Below, in pieces: positions 13,920 through 22,400 of a DNA stretch of 32,071 nucleotides. Within the stretch, counting starts at the first letter, position 1, and each line of letters opens with the position of its first letter. The notes under the pieces are model-generated. The model saw nothing but the letters and a program-made list of their open reading frames with translations. It did not search any database and was not told the origin of the DNA. Position numbers and translations under genes: made by a program. This DNA comes from a virus: positions 1 through 32,071 of the IMG/VR virus record IMGVR_UViG_3300011013_002632; one strand, given 5' to 3'.

Positions 13920-16095
13920 CCACTGGATTACCATCTTCATCGACTATCATAAGTATGTCCGAATAAAACTGCTTCATAATATCGTGACGTTCCTTCTCAC
14001 CATCAGAAACATCCCATATATCATCTTCAGATTTCTCTAACCACTCGTTTAAATATTCCAATGAGCTATCCATAAAATCTCCTTTTTTCGCAAACAATTC
14101 TTCCAATTCGTAGTCCTGTCTAGAAACTTCTGCCCATTCCTCTGCTTCAGCCGCACCCGGCATTGCATTGAAATAATCACAGACATACTCAGGGTCTACT
14201 ATCTGATGTAGTTTTGTACACCACCCACCGTCAGCAAAATACTCACATGTATGGCATTCAACTGCCTCTTTCTCTGAAGGTCTATAATTTGATTCTTCTA
14301 ATAACGCTAAGTTCTCATTAGCAATATCAGGAGATTCTTCCGAAGAAGAAGAATATTTATCAAGAACATTCATAAAATGATTGATTGAATAATCAAAATC
14401 ATCTTCAAGATTTTCTTCACCAGTTAAAATACTTATCTCACCAATTAGATGATGTGAATCATTAATCAATTTAGACATATTTTCTACATCATCTTCAGAG
14501 GCAAAATCTTCTTCTAAAATTACTTTCTCTAAACCTAAAAATTCATCGGTAATTTTTACAGCTTCAATAACCTTAGATTGTATTTCTTCATCATCAAACT
14601 GACATAACTTAGAAAATGCCTCTACAGATTTAGGACAAATATCAAAATTCTCAGTCTGATACCCATAACAGTTTATTTGTTCATTTGGCTCTAGTTCATC
14701 ATCAGAGATTGATTCAATACGTCTTTCAATATCTTCCATAATAGACGTATCAATATCTTGAGCCTCTATTTCCTCTTCTTCCGTTTTTGGCTTTTCAACG
14801 GTAGTAAAATCTGCTTTCAATAAAGGCACACAATTAAAATATGGTCCGGGTTCTACAACAATAGGAATTTCATCACTAACAAATTTTCTTAATTCTAATG
14901 ATAGTGCATCAGTTATAGAATTAGACCTATCTGCACAAATAATAACTCGACTTCTATCTTCGGTTATTACTGCGCCCCACTCATGGGTATCAATTGAACT
15001 AAAAGACGGTAGTTTTTCTTTAAATACAGGAATACAACTTCCATCAGCACACGATTTAGTCGCTGCATCTTCGGATTTAAGGATATTGAAAAATGCACCC
15101 TGATTTACGCCTTTTTCACATAAAGTAACTTCCACCAAATCCATCTTATCGACTTGCATGAAAGTTTGGACTCCCTTAGTAACGTGCTTAGTTTCTGTAG
15201 CATTACCAGCTATAGAATATGATTGAATATTTCCTTTATGAATCTCATCGGCAGTTCTCTTGGCAATAGAGATATCATCACGTAATTCAGAAATTAACCA
15301 CAATCCCTTATCATCAACACCAGATTTAAACACTTCACCAGTAGGTGAAATATAGGCTTTTAACGGCCAACCAATCTGAACATCTGAATGAAATAGTTGA
15401 ATATTTTGTAATCTAATATTTTCCATAAATCTGGAAAATGCCTCAGATAGAGCTTCACTAGTAATTAGATGACCCTCTGAATCAACCATCTCCACACTAG
15501 CTGGACCACCAACTACTAGAGGGTCAAATTCTCCCTCAAAGAAACCTTTTATCTCGCATTTACGATGATATTTACTGTCAGGTCCATGATATCTGGCTAA
15601 TGTGAGTAATTCTGCTGGAGAAGCCAAATCAGCTTTATCCAAATTCTCATACGCTTTAATAGCTTCAGAAATATCTTCTTGTGTGGTACGACCAACCTGT
15701 GGAATATCCTCTAAATCAATGGACTTACGTAAAAACGTCATCTTGGATTCATTCACTACAGGTGAATAATAACCACGATTTGCTCTGCGTACTTCATTAT
15801 CTTTTTCAAGACCAGAAAGGCTATCTAAATTCTCTTTAAAAATATCCCATTTTGCACCGGGATAAATCTCTTGCAATGTTGAATCACCGTTCTCGTGAAT
15901 CTGATGAGCAACAGCATCAATAGCAATAGATTGTTTAACTAAACTTGGTCTAGTATCGTCAAACCAATTATGGAGGGAATCTCCCTCTGGTAAACGAAAC
16001 ATTAAATCATAATAAAGTTTTTCAATATCGTCTTGAGTAGCAGTTTGTTTTGCTATGTTACGATAAGTTTTAAGAAAAAAATACGGATTTGACAT
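13909..16095 (-). CDS. XkdF-type prohead serine protease with long acidic C-terminal extension, 728 aa
   Basis: Residues ~195-340 fit the XkdF/prohead protease fold: VEMVDSEGHLITSEALSEAF (opening strand and helix), LFHSDVQIGWPL with candidate catalytic His236, NIQSYSIAGNA with candidate Ser294, and MDLVEVTLCEKGVNQGAFF in the position of the usual EVSLVxxPAN strand. Such enzymes mature phage procapsids by cutting scaffold and packaged proteins. An N-terminal ~190 residues and a ~390-residue acidic C-terminal part are extra; the tail includes a four-Cys motif CHTC...WC...VC (residues ~614-639), probably a metal or Fe-S site. LVKQS, FLRKS, ILKS and WLEKS may be self-cleavage sites. A TGA lies directly upstream of ATG 16095, fixing the start; the SD is weak. 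It is downstream of the head genes and their large partners. Confidence 0.8.
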   Translation of the reverse strand: MSNPYFFLKTYRNIAKQTATQDDIEKLYYDLMFRLPEGDSLHNWFDDTRPSLVKQSIAIDAVAHQIHENGDSTLQEIYPGAKWDIFKENLDSLSGLEKDNEVRRANRGYYSPVVNESKMTFLRKSIDLEDIPQVGRTTQEDISEAIKAYENLDKADLASPAELLTLARYHGPDSKYHRKCEIKGFFEGEFDPLVVGGPASVEMVDSEGHLITSEALSEAFSRFMENIRLQNIQLFHSDVQIGWPLKAYISPTGEVFKSGVDDKGLWLISELRDDISIAKRTADEIHKGNIQSYSIAGNATETKHVTKGVQTFMQVDKMDLVEVTLCEKGVNQGAFFNILKSEDAATKSCADGSCIPVFKEKLPSFSSIDTHEWGAVITEDRSRVIICADRSNSITDALSLELRKFVSDEIPIVVEPGPYFNCVPLLKADFTTVEKPKTEEEEIEAQDIDTSIMEDIERRIESISDDELEPNEQINCYGYQTENFDICPKSVEAFSKLCQFDDEEIQSKVIEAVKITDEFLGLEKVILEEDFASEDDVENMSKLINDSHHLIGEISILTGEENLEDDFDYSINHFMNVLDKYSSSSEESPDIANENLALLEESNYRPSEKEAVECHTCEYFADGGWCTKLHQIVDPEYVCDYFNAMPGAAEAEEWAEVSRQDYELEELFAKKGDFMDSSLEYLNEWLEKSEDDIWDVSDGEKERHDIMKQFYSDILMIVDEDGNPVDET

Positions 16096-16229
16096 TATTC
16101 AGCACCAACATAAAACACCTAAATTTAAGAAACCTAAACATTACTACTCTGGTACTGAACTAAAAAACTTAATATAGAAACTTCCCTACCCTATCCCCAA
16201 ACTCATATTAGCACACGCTAAAAACATAT
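16096..16229. other. Intergenic region without a gene
   Basis: These 134 bases separate the 73-residue gene from the protease gene. On the minus strand there is only a weak promoter-like pair (TTGGGG, 18 bases, TATATT) and two imperfect copies of a TTTAGGT(T/G)T element near the protease start. No stable hairpin, terminator or coding frame with an SD stands out. Confidence 0.4.
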
Positions 16230-16451
16230 TTATTCTGGATTAAAATCCTTAAAATAAAATAGTAATTCATTTCGTGTACCATAAATTACATCATTTAATC
16301 TCTTTTTAACCGCCATATACTGAGCCTCATTCGGAAATGCTATCTCTAAAAGATTATATAAATCTCCAGCCATATTACCGAATTTCTCCATTACATGTAA
16401 CTGTCCAGCATTTGCATTCTGGATGTCTTTTTCAATATTTCTCTGTTGCAT
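16230..16451 (-). CDS. Hypothetical protein in head region, 73 aa
   Basis: A small helical protein (QLHVMEKFGNMAGDLYNLLE, EAQYMAVKKRLNDVIYG) between the gp10-like gene (11-base gap) and the protease gene. It has no Cys motif or membrane span. By position it may be a head or head-tail accessory protein; nothing in the sequence confirms this. Confidence 0.6.
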   Translation of the reverse strand: MQQRNIEKDIQNANAGQLHVMEKFGNMAGDLYNLLEIAFPNEAQYMAVKKRLNDVIYGTRNELLFYFKDFNPE

Positions 16452-16462
16452 TTTAATACTCC

Positions 16463-16993
16463 CTAGAGTTGCTCTAATCTTTTTAGATATAGTTCTATAT
16501 CTGAGGGAAGGAATTGGATTCCTTCCTTAACGGCACGAGTCAAGAAAAATTGTCCGTCAAAACCACCTTTATTAGACATAACTCGATAAATCCTTTCGGA
16601 ACTTCGACCTTTGCCATTCTTAGGTCTAAATCCAACCAATCGTTGATTTTCATAACGCTTAGTATGACCTTGGACTCGATGGGCGTTTACATATGTACCA
16701 TCTTTACGAGTATACGCACTTCGTTTATGTGTCTTTGTACGAACCTCTTGAGGTCCAGACCAAGGTTGTGCAGGAGTTCCAAACTCAATTTCTGCTGCAT
16801 AATCGGCTCTATATCTTATAGTAGCACCATCATTCAAATCGGCCTTCTCACCAGATTGTTTTAACGTACCAATATCAACAGGGACAAAGCAACCTTCAGT
16901 ATCTTGGGAAATATTAAAAATACGTTCAGCATTGCGTCTAATTCCCTTTACTATCGCATCAGTTATAAGTCTATTTATATCATTAGTATTCAT
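16463..16993 (-). CDS. HK97 gp10-like head-tail joining protein, 176 aa
   Basis: The region VPVDIGTLKQSGE, then ATIRYRADYAAEIEFGTPAQPW (residues ~38-78), is characteristic of HK97 gp10-like proteins, where a (D/T)TGxLxxS turn is followed by a Y-A-x-x-x-E-F-G strand. These proteins sit at the head-tail interface. A basic insertion (KTHKRSAYTRKDGTYVNAHR) follows, then a C-terminal GFDGQFFLTRAVKEG helix like the family's end. The gene starts with a TAATG overlap with the XRE gene upstream. Family call is good; exact place in the virion is inferred. Confidence 0.75.
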   Translation of the reverse strand: MNTNDINRLITDAIVKGIRRNAERIFNISQDTEGCFVPVDIGTLKQSGEKADLNDGATIRYRADYAAEIEFGTPAQPWSGPQEVRTKTHKRSAYTRKDGTYVNAHRVQGHTKRYENQRLVGFRPKNGKGRSSERIYRVMSNKGGFDGQFFLTRAVKEGIQFLPSDIELYLKRLEQL

Positions 16994-17277
16994 TAAACAG
17001 TCCCTAACAACAATTCATTCACTCTATCAAGTTTTTGAGACTCTTCATCGGTTAACCCTAATGGTTTCAATTGTATATCTATTCTATAATCTAATAATTC
17101 TAAAATATCCTCAACTTGGTCAATTGTTATATTTGCCCTTCCATTTTCTATGCTAGATATATACGGTTGTGTAACACCTAACAATTTTGCTAATTGCCAT
17201 TGATTTAAATTTCTAGTTTTTCTAGCGTTGGAAATTACCTGTCCAACTATTAATCTTGAGTTTTTCATTGTTTTCAT
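16993..17277 (-). CDS. XRE-family HTH regulator (HipB/HigA-antitoxin-like), 94 aa
   Basis: A complete lambda-repressor-type HTH at residues ~10-60: GQVISNARKTRNLNQWQLAK, LLGVTQPYISSIENGRANIT, followed by IDQVEDILELLDYRIDIQLK, the strand-forming end seen in HipB/HigA-like antitoxins. No toxin gene is adjacent; the next gene, overlapping by TAATG, is the gp10-like structural gene. It has its own extended -10 promoter flanked by an inverted repeat (17290-17322), which suggests self-regulation. Start ATG 17277 or the second ATG at 17268; neither has a strong SD. Confidence 0.8.
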   Translation of the reverse strand: MKTMKNSRLIVGQVISNARKTRNLNQWQLAKLLGVTQPYISSIENGRANITIDQVEDILELLDYRIDIQLKPLGLTDEESQKLDRVNELLLGTV

Positions 17278-17289
17278 TATTATTTACGA

Positions 17290-17322
17290 ATTGCATTATA
17301 TCATATAGATACTATTTGCAAT
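17290..17322 (-). promoter_or_regulatory. Extended -10 promoter inside an inverted-repeat operator
   Basis: On the minus strand, TGATATAAT (17303-17295) is an extended -10 box; the -35 region is poor (TTGCAA with a 15-base spacer). ATTGCA (17290-17295) and TGCAAT (17317-17322) form an inverted repeat with a 21-base spacer that covers the -10 and the upstream region. An XRE dimer bound here would block polymerase, so autoregulation of the 94-residue regulator is likely. Confidence 0.6.
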
Positions 17323-17339
17323 ACTATATTTACATAAGT

Positions 17340-18416
17340 TTATTCCCAAGGCATGTCAACATCTAAAGTTCTCTCAAACATATTTTCCCTACCAGCAAAC
17401 CTATTACCAGTATATTCATCATCTACAGGAGTACGAGAAACAGTACATCGACAATTTATGTTCCCATTTTGCCATTTTCCATCTACCATTTGTTTATTAT
17501 GACTCCAAAGGAACCATGCTTCATCCCATGTTAGGGGATTCCAGCTTTGCCTAATCTCTTTCATTTTTCTTCGTCTAGTATCGGGGGTTGAATTCCAGTT
17601 ATATTGATAAAAATATAAATCTTCTGGTTCTTTTGCCCATGCCCAAAATCTACCTATACCACTAGTTTGTCCAACCTCAGTTCTAGCTATTCTCTCTAAC
17701 TCAAATCTTCTAGCTGGAGCAACATCATTTAGTTGTCTAACCATAGCGGGTAAATTATATTCTTCTGTCGGTCCAAAATTTCTCTCAACAACTTTTTGAT
17801 ACCTATTAGCTATATCTTCAGAAAATAAAACTATTCTACTACCTATTTTTAGTTCCGATTCCCTAAGTAATTCCAGAACTTTTTCATCACCTATATCAAG
17901 TCGTTGTCCAACTGCTACAACACCAGCTAAAAGACCACGTTTAAAAAGTTCTTCAAATGTTCTATTCATTAGTGGGATATTAACTTCAGACCATCTAGCT
18001 ATGACTTCCCGAACCGCATCGACTACTTCTTGTTGGCTTTCTGTCCCATCAAGGGTTTCTAAGAACGATTGAACTGCGTCTTGTAATGTACTATATAGAC
18101 GTAACTCAGCAGAACGACCAATAGTTTTCGTTCCCGGTGGTTGATTACCCTCAAAAACTAAACCAGCTTTAGATATGACTTCATCAACCCAATCGTAATA
18201 CTCTAGTGTAGCTATATCAGGTATTGGTGGAAATCCAAGTTGAAGCGGAACCGTAGATTTTTCTACAAGCTCTTGTTCATCACTATGATTTGCCATTATC
18301 TCTGCAATAGCAGAACTCATAGTTTCTTCAAAGACATCATCCTCTATCTCTGGAAAGAGATAGTCACCATTTTCGTCTTCGTTATCCTGTAATTGGAGTA
18401 TTTCGTTTTGCGGCAA
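17340..18416 (-). CDS. Mu F/SPP1 gp7-like head morphogenesis protein, 358 aa
   Basis: The C-terminal ~140 residues carry the phage Mu F-like domain: RRFELERIARTEVGQTSGIG, YQYNWNSTPDTRRR, WFLWSHNKQM and finally NGNINCRCTVSRTPV, the family's NCRC hallmark. These minor head proteins are associated with the portal and are often ejected with DNA. The first ~55 residues (ENGDYLFPEIED, SSAIAEIMANHSDEQELVEK) are nearly the same as the start of the 343-residue GNAT protein just upstream, with which the gene overlaps by 35 bases. This shared prefix, ending in VEKS, may be a capsid-targeting peptide removed by the prohead protease. Confidence 0.85.
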   Translation of the reverse strand: MPQNEILQLQDNEDENGDYLFPEIEDDVFEETMSSAIAEIMANHSDEQELVEKSTVPLQLGFPPIPDIATLEYYDWVDEVISKAGLVFEGNQPPGTKTIGRSAELRLYSTLQDAVQSFLETLDGTESQQEVVDAVREVIARWSEVNIPLMNRTFEELFKRGLLAGVVAVGQRLDIGDEKVLELLRESELKIGSRIVLFSEDIANRYQKVVERNFGPTEEYNLPAMVRQLNDVAPARRFELERIARTEVGQTSGIGRFWAWAKEPEDLYFYQYNWNSTPDTRRRKMKEIRQSWNPLTWDEAWFLWSHNKQMVDGKWQNGNINCRCTVSRTPVDDEYTGNRFAGRENMFERTLDVDMPWE

Positions 18417-19413
18417 AATAAGCCTTCCCTATTTTGTAACCAATAGAGTTTTTATCAAGTGTTTTTCTGGCTCCCCAAGTAGTATTTACCATAAGCCCTT
18501 TACCCACATGAGTAAAATTCTCATAGTACTTACGTTCAAATCCAGATGGCTTCCAACTAGCAAATTCCCAAGAATGCTCAAATGAGTCTATTTCTTCTAA
18601 CAAAGAATCTAAACTCTCCTTAAATCTTCCAACTTCATGTAAGTTCCTTACATTCCTCTTGAACCTATCTCTAATTTTATCCCTATAGGTATCATCAACA
18701 AAATCATAACCCTGTCTTGCCCATGTGTAACCACCAACCGTTGCATTAGCACTTAATGTAATACTGTGAACACCTAATTTTTCATAATGTTTTTCAACAT
18801 TCTCAGATATATCAGAGGCTATTCCTTGATTCCTATAAGTCTCGTAAACCATAAAACGACTATGCTCAACAGTCAATTTTCCATCTCTATTCATAAAATT
18901 TCTCTCCATAAATCCAGCTACTGGTCTATCATCGAATATTTTCTCATCATGTATGGATACATGTAGAGATAAAAATCCATATTCATCGTTAATATCACCA
19001 TCTAGTTTAGTAATTTCGGTAGAATAATCCTCTAATCCAATAGAATACATGTCTTGTAAAGTACTTCTATCAAAATCCTCACCAAAAAGACTTTTCATGG
19101 CTTCCTTAGTAGAATTATCTAAAATCAAATCATCATGAGCCTTCTTTCTAGTTTTACTAATTACAGCACCTTTGGGTCTAACCCATCTCTTGGGTTTTTT
19201 CCAGTTACCGCTCTGAGGAACCAACCCCCTTGCTTCAGCCCTAGCCATATCTTCAGTAGAAACGGATTTTTGCACACGTTCTTGTTCATCACTATGATTT
19301 AACATTATCTCTGCAATAGCAGACATCATAGTAGATTCAAAATCTGGGTTCTCTAATTCAAGAAATAGATAAGCCCCATCTTCACCTATGTTTTCATTAG
19401 GATGTTTGTTCAT
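18382..19413 (-). CDS. GNAT-fold acetyltransferase-like head-region protein, 343 aa
   Basis: Three parts are visible. Residues 1-50 are the prefix shared with the Mu F-like protein, ending RVQKS. Residues 57-80 are the tryptophan module (ARGLVPQSGNWKKPKRWVRP). Residues ~97-340 are a GNAT-like domain with YRNQGIASDI (R/Q-x-x-G-x-A acetyl-CoA loop, ~193-202) and VGGYTWARQGYDF (~226-238). This domain is closely similar to the C-terminus of the 1757-residue protein, down to the DNA level, so it is a recent tandem duplicate. GNATs acetylate small molecules or proteins; if packaged with the virion it could act on host targets. The start overlaps the 1757-residue gene by 17 bases. Confidence 0.7.
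   Translation of the reverse strand: MNKHPNENIGEDGAYLFLELENPDFESTMMSAIAEIMLNHSDEQERVQKSVSTEDMARAEARGLVPQSGNWKKPKRWVRPKGAVISKTRKKAHDDLILDNSTKEAMKSLFGEDFDRSTLQDMYSIGLEDYSTEITKLDGDINDEYGFLSLHVSIHDEKIFDDRPVAGFMERNFMNRDGKLTVEHSRFMVYETYRNQGIASDISENVEKHYEKLGVHSITLSANATVGGYTWARQGYDFVDDTYRDKIRDRFKRNVRNLHEVGRFKESLDSLLEEIDSFEHSWEFASWKPSGFERKYYENFTHVGKGLMVNTTWGARKTLDKNSIGYKIGKAYFAAKRNTPITG
18394..19125 (-). repeat. Duplicated GNAT segment, copy 1
   Basis: This stretch, encoding the GNAT domain of the 343-residue protein, is a diverged copy of 19415-20167. Long DNA runs are shared, for example AATCCAATAGAATACATGTC at ~19036 and ~20058, and the ends of both genes (GYKIGKAYFA and GYQIGKAYFA). Confidence 0.8.
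19174..19245 (-). repeat. Tryptophan module copy (RGLVPQSG...KRWV), 343-aa protein
   Basis: Encodes residues 57-80, MARAEARGLVPQSGNWKKPK then RWVRP. It lies between the N-terminal prefix and the GNAT domain. It is one of six copies seen in the window. Confidence 0.85.
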
Positions 19414-22400
19414 TCTTTTGTCTCTTTAAAGCAAAATATGCCTTCCCTATTTGATAACCAATAGATTTTTTATCAAGTATTTTTTTGGCTCCCCATGAAG
19501 TTCCAAGTAAAATCATCTTACCAAGAGAATAACCTTTCTTACTCGTATAACCAGAGGGATTCCATGAAGCAAATTCCCAAGAATGATTAAAGGATTCTAA
19601 AGTTTCCAATAATGGTTCTAAGTCCCCACTAATCTTTCCATTCTCATGCAACTTAGTGACAGACTTTTTAAACAGATTTTGAATTCTATCTTTCTCTTTA
19701 TAATTTCTAAAATCATAACCTTGTACAGCCCATGTGTAACCACCAATTCTATCATTAGCAGTTAAATTAATTGCGTTAACACCTAATTTCTCATACTCAT
19801 TTTCAGAGTGTTCAATAATATCAGTAGCTATCCCTTTCCCTTGAAACTTTTTCTCAAGCGAAAAGCTTTGGTGTGTAACTGAAAGTATACCTTCTTTTCT
19901 ACTAAAAGTTCTAAACATACTTCCAATCTTTTGTCCAGAGGAATCATTAATATCAATAAAAACTTTGATACCCATTTTTGAATTCCAGCTAGGTATATTA
20001 GGACTAGTACTAGCAGGATAATGCATTACCTGTGTAATTTCGGTAGAATAATCATCTAATCCAATAGAATACATGTCTTGTAAATCGCTAATCTCAAAAT
20101 CCTCACTAAAAATAAAAGGAAGGGCTTGAGAAGCCGATTCAAAAACTACATCAGTATGAGGATTAAGTTTATTTTTTGAAGCTATAGATGCTTTCTTTCT
20201 AGGTTTCTCTACAACCACACCGGGAAGTTCCTTCCACTCGCTATGTAAGGCATTAGCATAGGTAGAATTACCGTCTAATATACTATATGTTCCATCACCA
20301 TTATCTTTTAAATCGAGGGGCTTACGGCGTGATAAAAGCTGTTGCATTCGTTTATTAGCTTCAATTATACCTTCGGGTCTAGACCGTGTAGGAACTAATT
20401 TATCTATGTCTACAAGAATAGTATCTGGAACTTTCTCAAAATATTTCCAAGTATCCTCTGGAAGTTTAGTTAGTTTACTACTATCTTCCCCACCATTTTT
20501 AGGTAGTACCCACCGTTTTGGTTTTGACCAATTCCCACTTTGAGGCACTAATCCCCTACGTTTAGCTTCCGATATTGATGCAGTTGATTTAGTTAATTCA
20601 ATCGGATATTGCCAACCTTCCTCGGAAGCCTCTTCTGCTTCTCGTTCTTCAATATCCTCTAAAAATATATCAGCATTATCATCAAGCGTACTTTCTTCAT
20701 CATATATGTTACGCTCAAAGAAATCATCCATATCTTCCCAAGTCTGATAATCATCAGAATCTTGTTTCTTTACTCTAGTAATTTTACGAACTTTCTTAGG
20801 TTCTGGCTCTGGAGTACTTATATGATTCCGTACAAGTTTATCTTGCTCCTGTTCCCACTCAGCCCAAACCGTTGGCAAAATATAATCTTTTACAGATACT
20901 TCTGGGGTATGAACCAAAAATTCTGCACTAACTTTAGCCACGACTAACTGATGTTCTCTAAATTGTTTAGCTACATAATCAGCAACAACGGCTTTTCTGT
21001 CAGATTGAGATAATTTCTTCCTACCGCCCTCTTTATATTGTTTAATCTCTGCCCGGCGAACAGCATTAGAAATTTTCGCACTATCAACAGTGGGCATAGG
21101 ATACTCTTTTAGCTTATCAATAACTAATCTAGTAGCATGATAATGTCTAAAATTATGTGGCTTAAAATCGTTTCCACCACCTAATTTTTGCAAGTAACTC
21201 CGAACTTTAGAAGAAGTAGGTTTAAATAGTTTATCATCATCACCTACCTTCTTTTTCTTTTCAGAAAAGAATTTAACTAGAAAAGCATCATCAATTAGCT
21301 TATCAGCAGGTTTAGCATCTTTACCAAGGTACTGAAGTCGAATCTTATTTCCCTCAACAGAAACATGTTTCCCTAATAGTTGTCTAGCTCCATATGTCGG
21401 AACTCTTGGAAATAAACCTTTTTCATCTTTAGGTTTACTTTTATCATCTGTGAAACCATTATTAGGCTCATCTCCAATTCTCAATCCAGCAACATCAAGC
21501 AGATGAAGAATAAGAGCTTCTTCATCACCTTTTTTCATCCCTCTCTCAATATCTTTCCGTATTTGAGGAAGAGCCTTCGTAAACTTAGCCACTTTAGCGT
21601 GTTTAGCCGCATCTTTCTCACCACTTTTTTTATCAGACCATATGTATGCCCATTTTCCCCTTGCATTACGCGCTCTGGCAACAGCAGTGTTTTCGGGATT
21701 CATATCCAACTCAAGAGTTTCACGTTGCCATGTAGAAGCAACCCTTTTAAGTACACTTTCCAAATACTCTTTTACATCTGGATTATCCTTAACCGCTTCA
21801 AAAACATCATCAAAGTTGGCAAATCCTTTCGGGTCAGATTTACTCTTCTTCCAACGAATACCCTCAGTTTTCTTCCCACTAGGTAATGTTATAGGAACTT
21901 TCACAGGAATTAGTTGACCACGAGCTTTCTCAATTTCAATATCTTCCTCATCCATTTCTGTATGCTCATGTTCAATATATTTTTCATTAATACCTACATA
22001 ATCCAAACCTTTATTTTGAACATATATTTCCACGCCACGGCGTAACATATCTTCAATTCTATTTTCTGTTCCTTGAATAATGTCAAATGGGGAAGCTGAT
22101 AAAATAGATAATCTAGCCTCACCAGCCTGATTTATATGTATGCTAACCACTCCGACTATACGATTATTAAATATAGCCAAAAGTCCATCATACCCTTTAT
22201 ATAGTATTTCTTGTAATGCAATTATTGGAAGAAATAAATCATGTCTACCTTCTTCCCTATCTCCAACATATCCCTTCCATGAAGAATATATATTTTTAAT
22301 ATCTCCTGTATATTCATCAATAGGAACAACACTATAAGCAGTACCTGTACGTTGCGGAACCGTAACTTTTTTCCATCTAGTAGCAAAATAAGGGGTTTTC

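Noticed and set aside
16993-17277. Toxin-antitoxin module
   Set aside because: The HTH protein looks antitoxin-like, but no toxin-like gene is adjacent; both neighbours are structural phage genes.
21503-21917. Two overlapping plus-strand frames
   Set aside because: They lie opposite the well-supported topoisomerase coding region, and there is no other plus-strand gene in the window.
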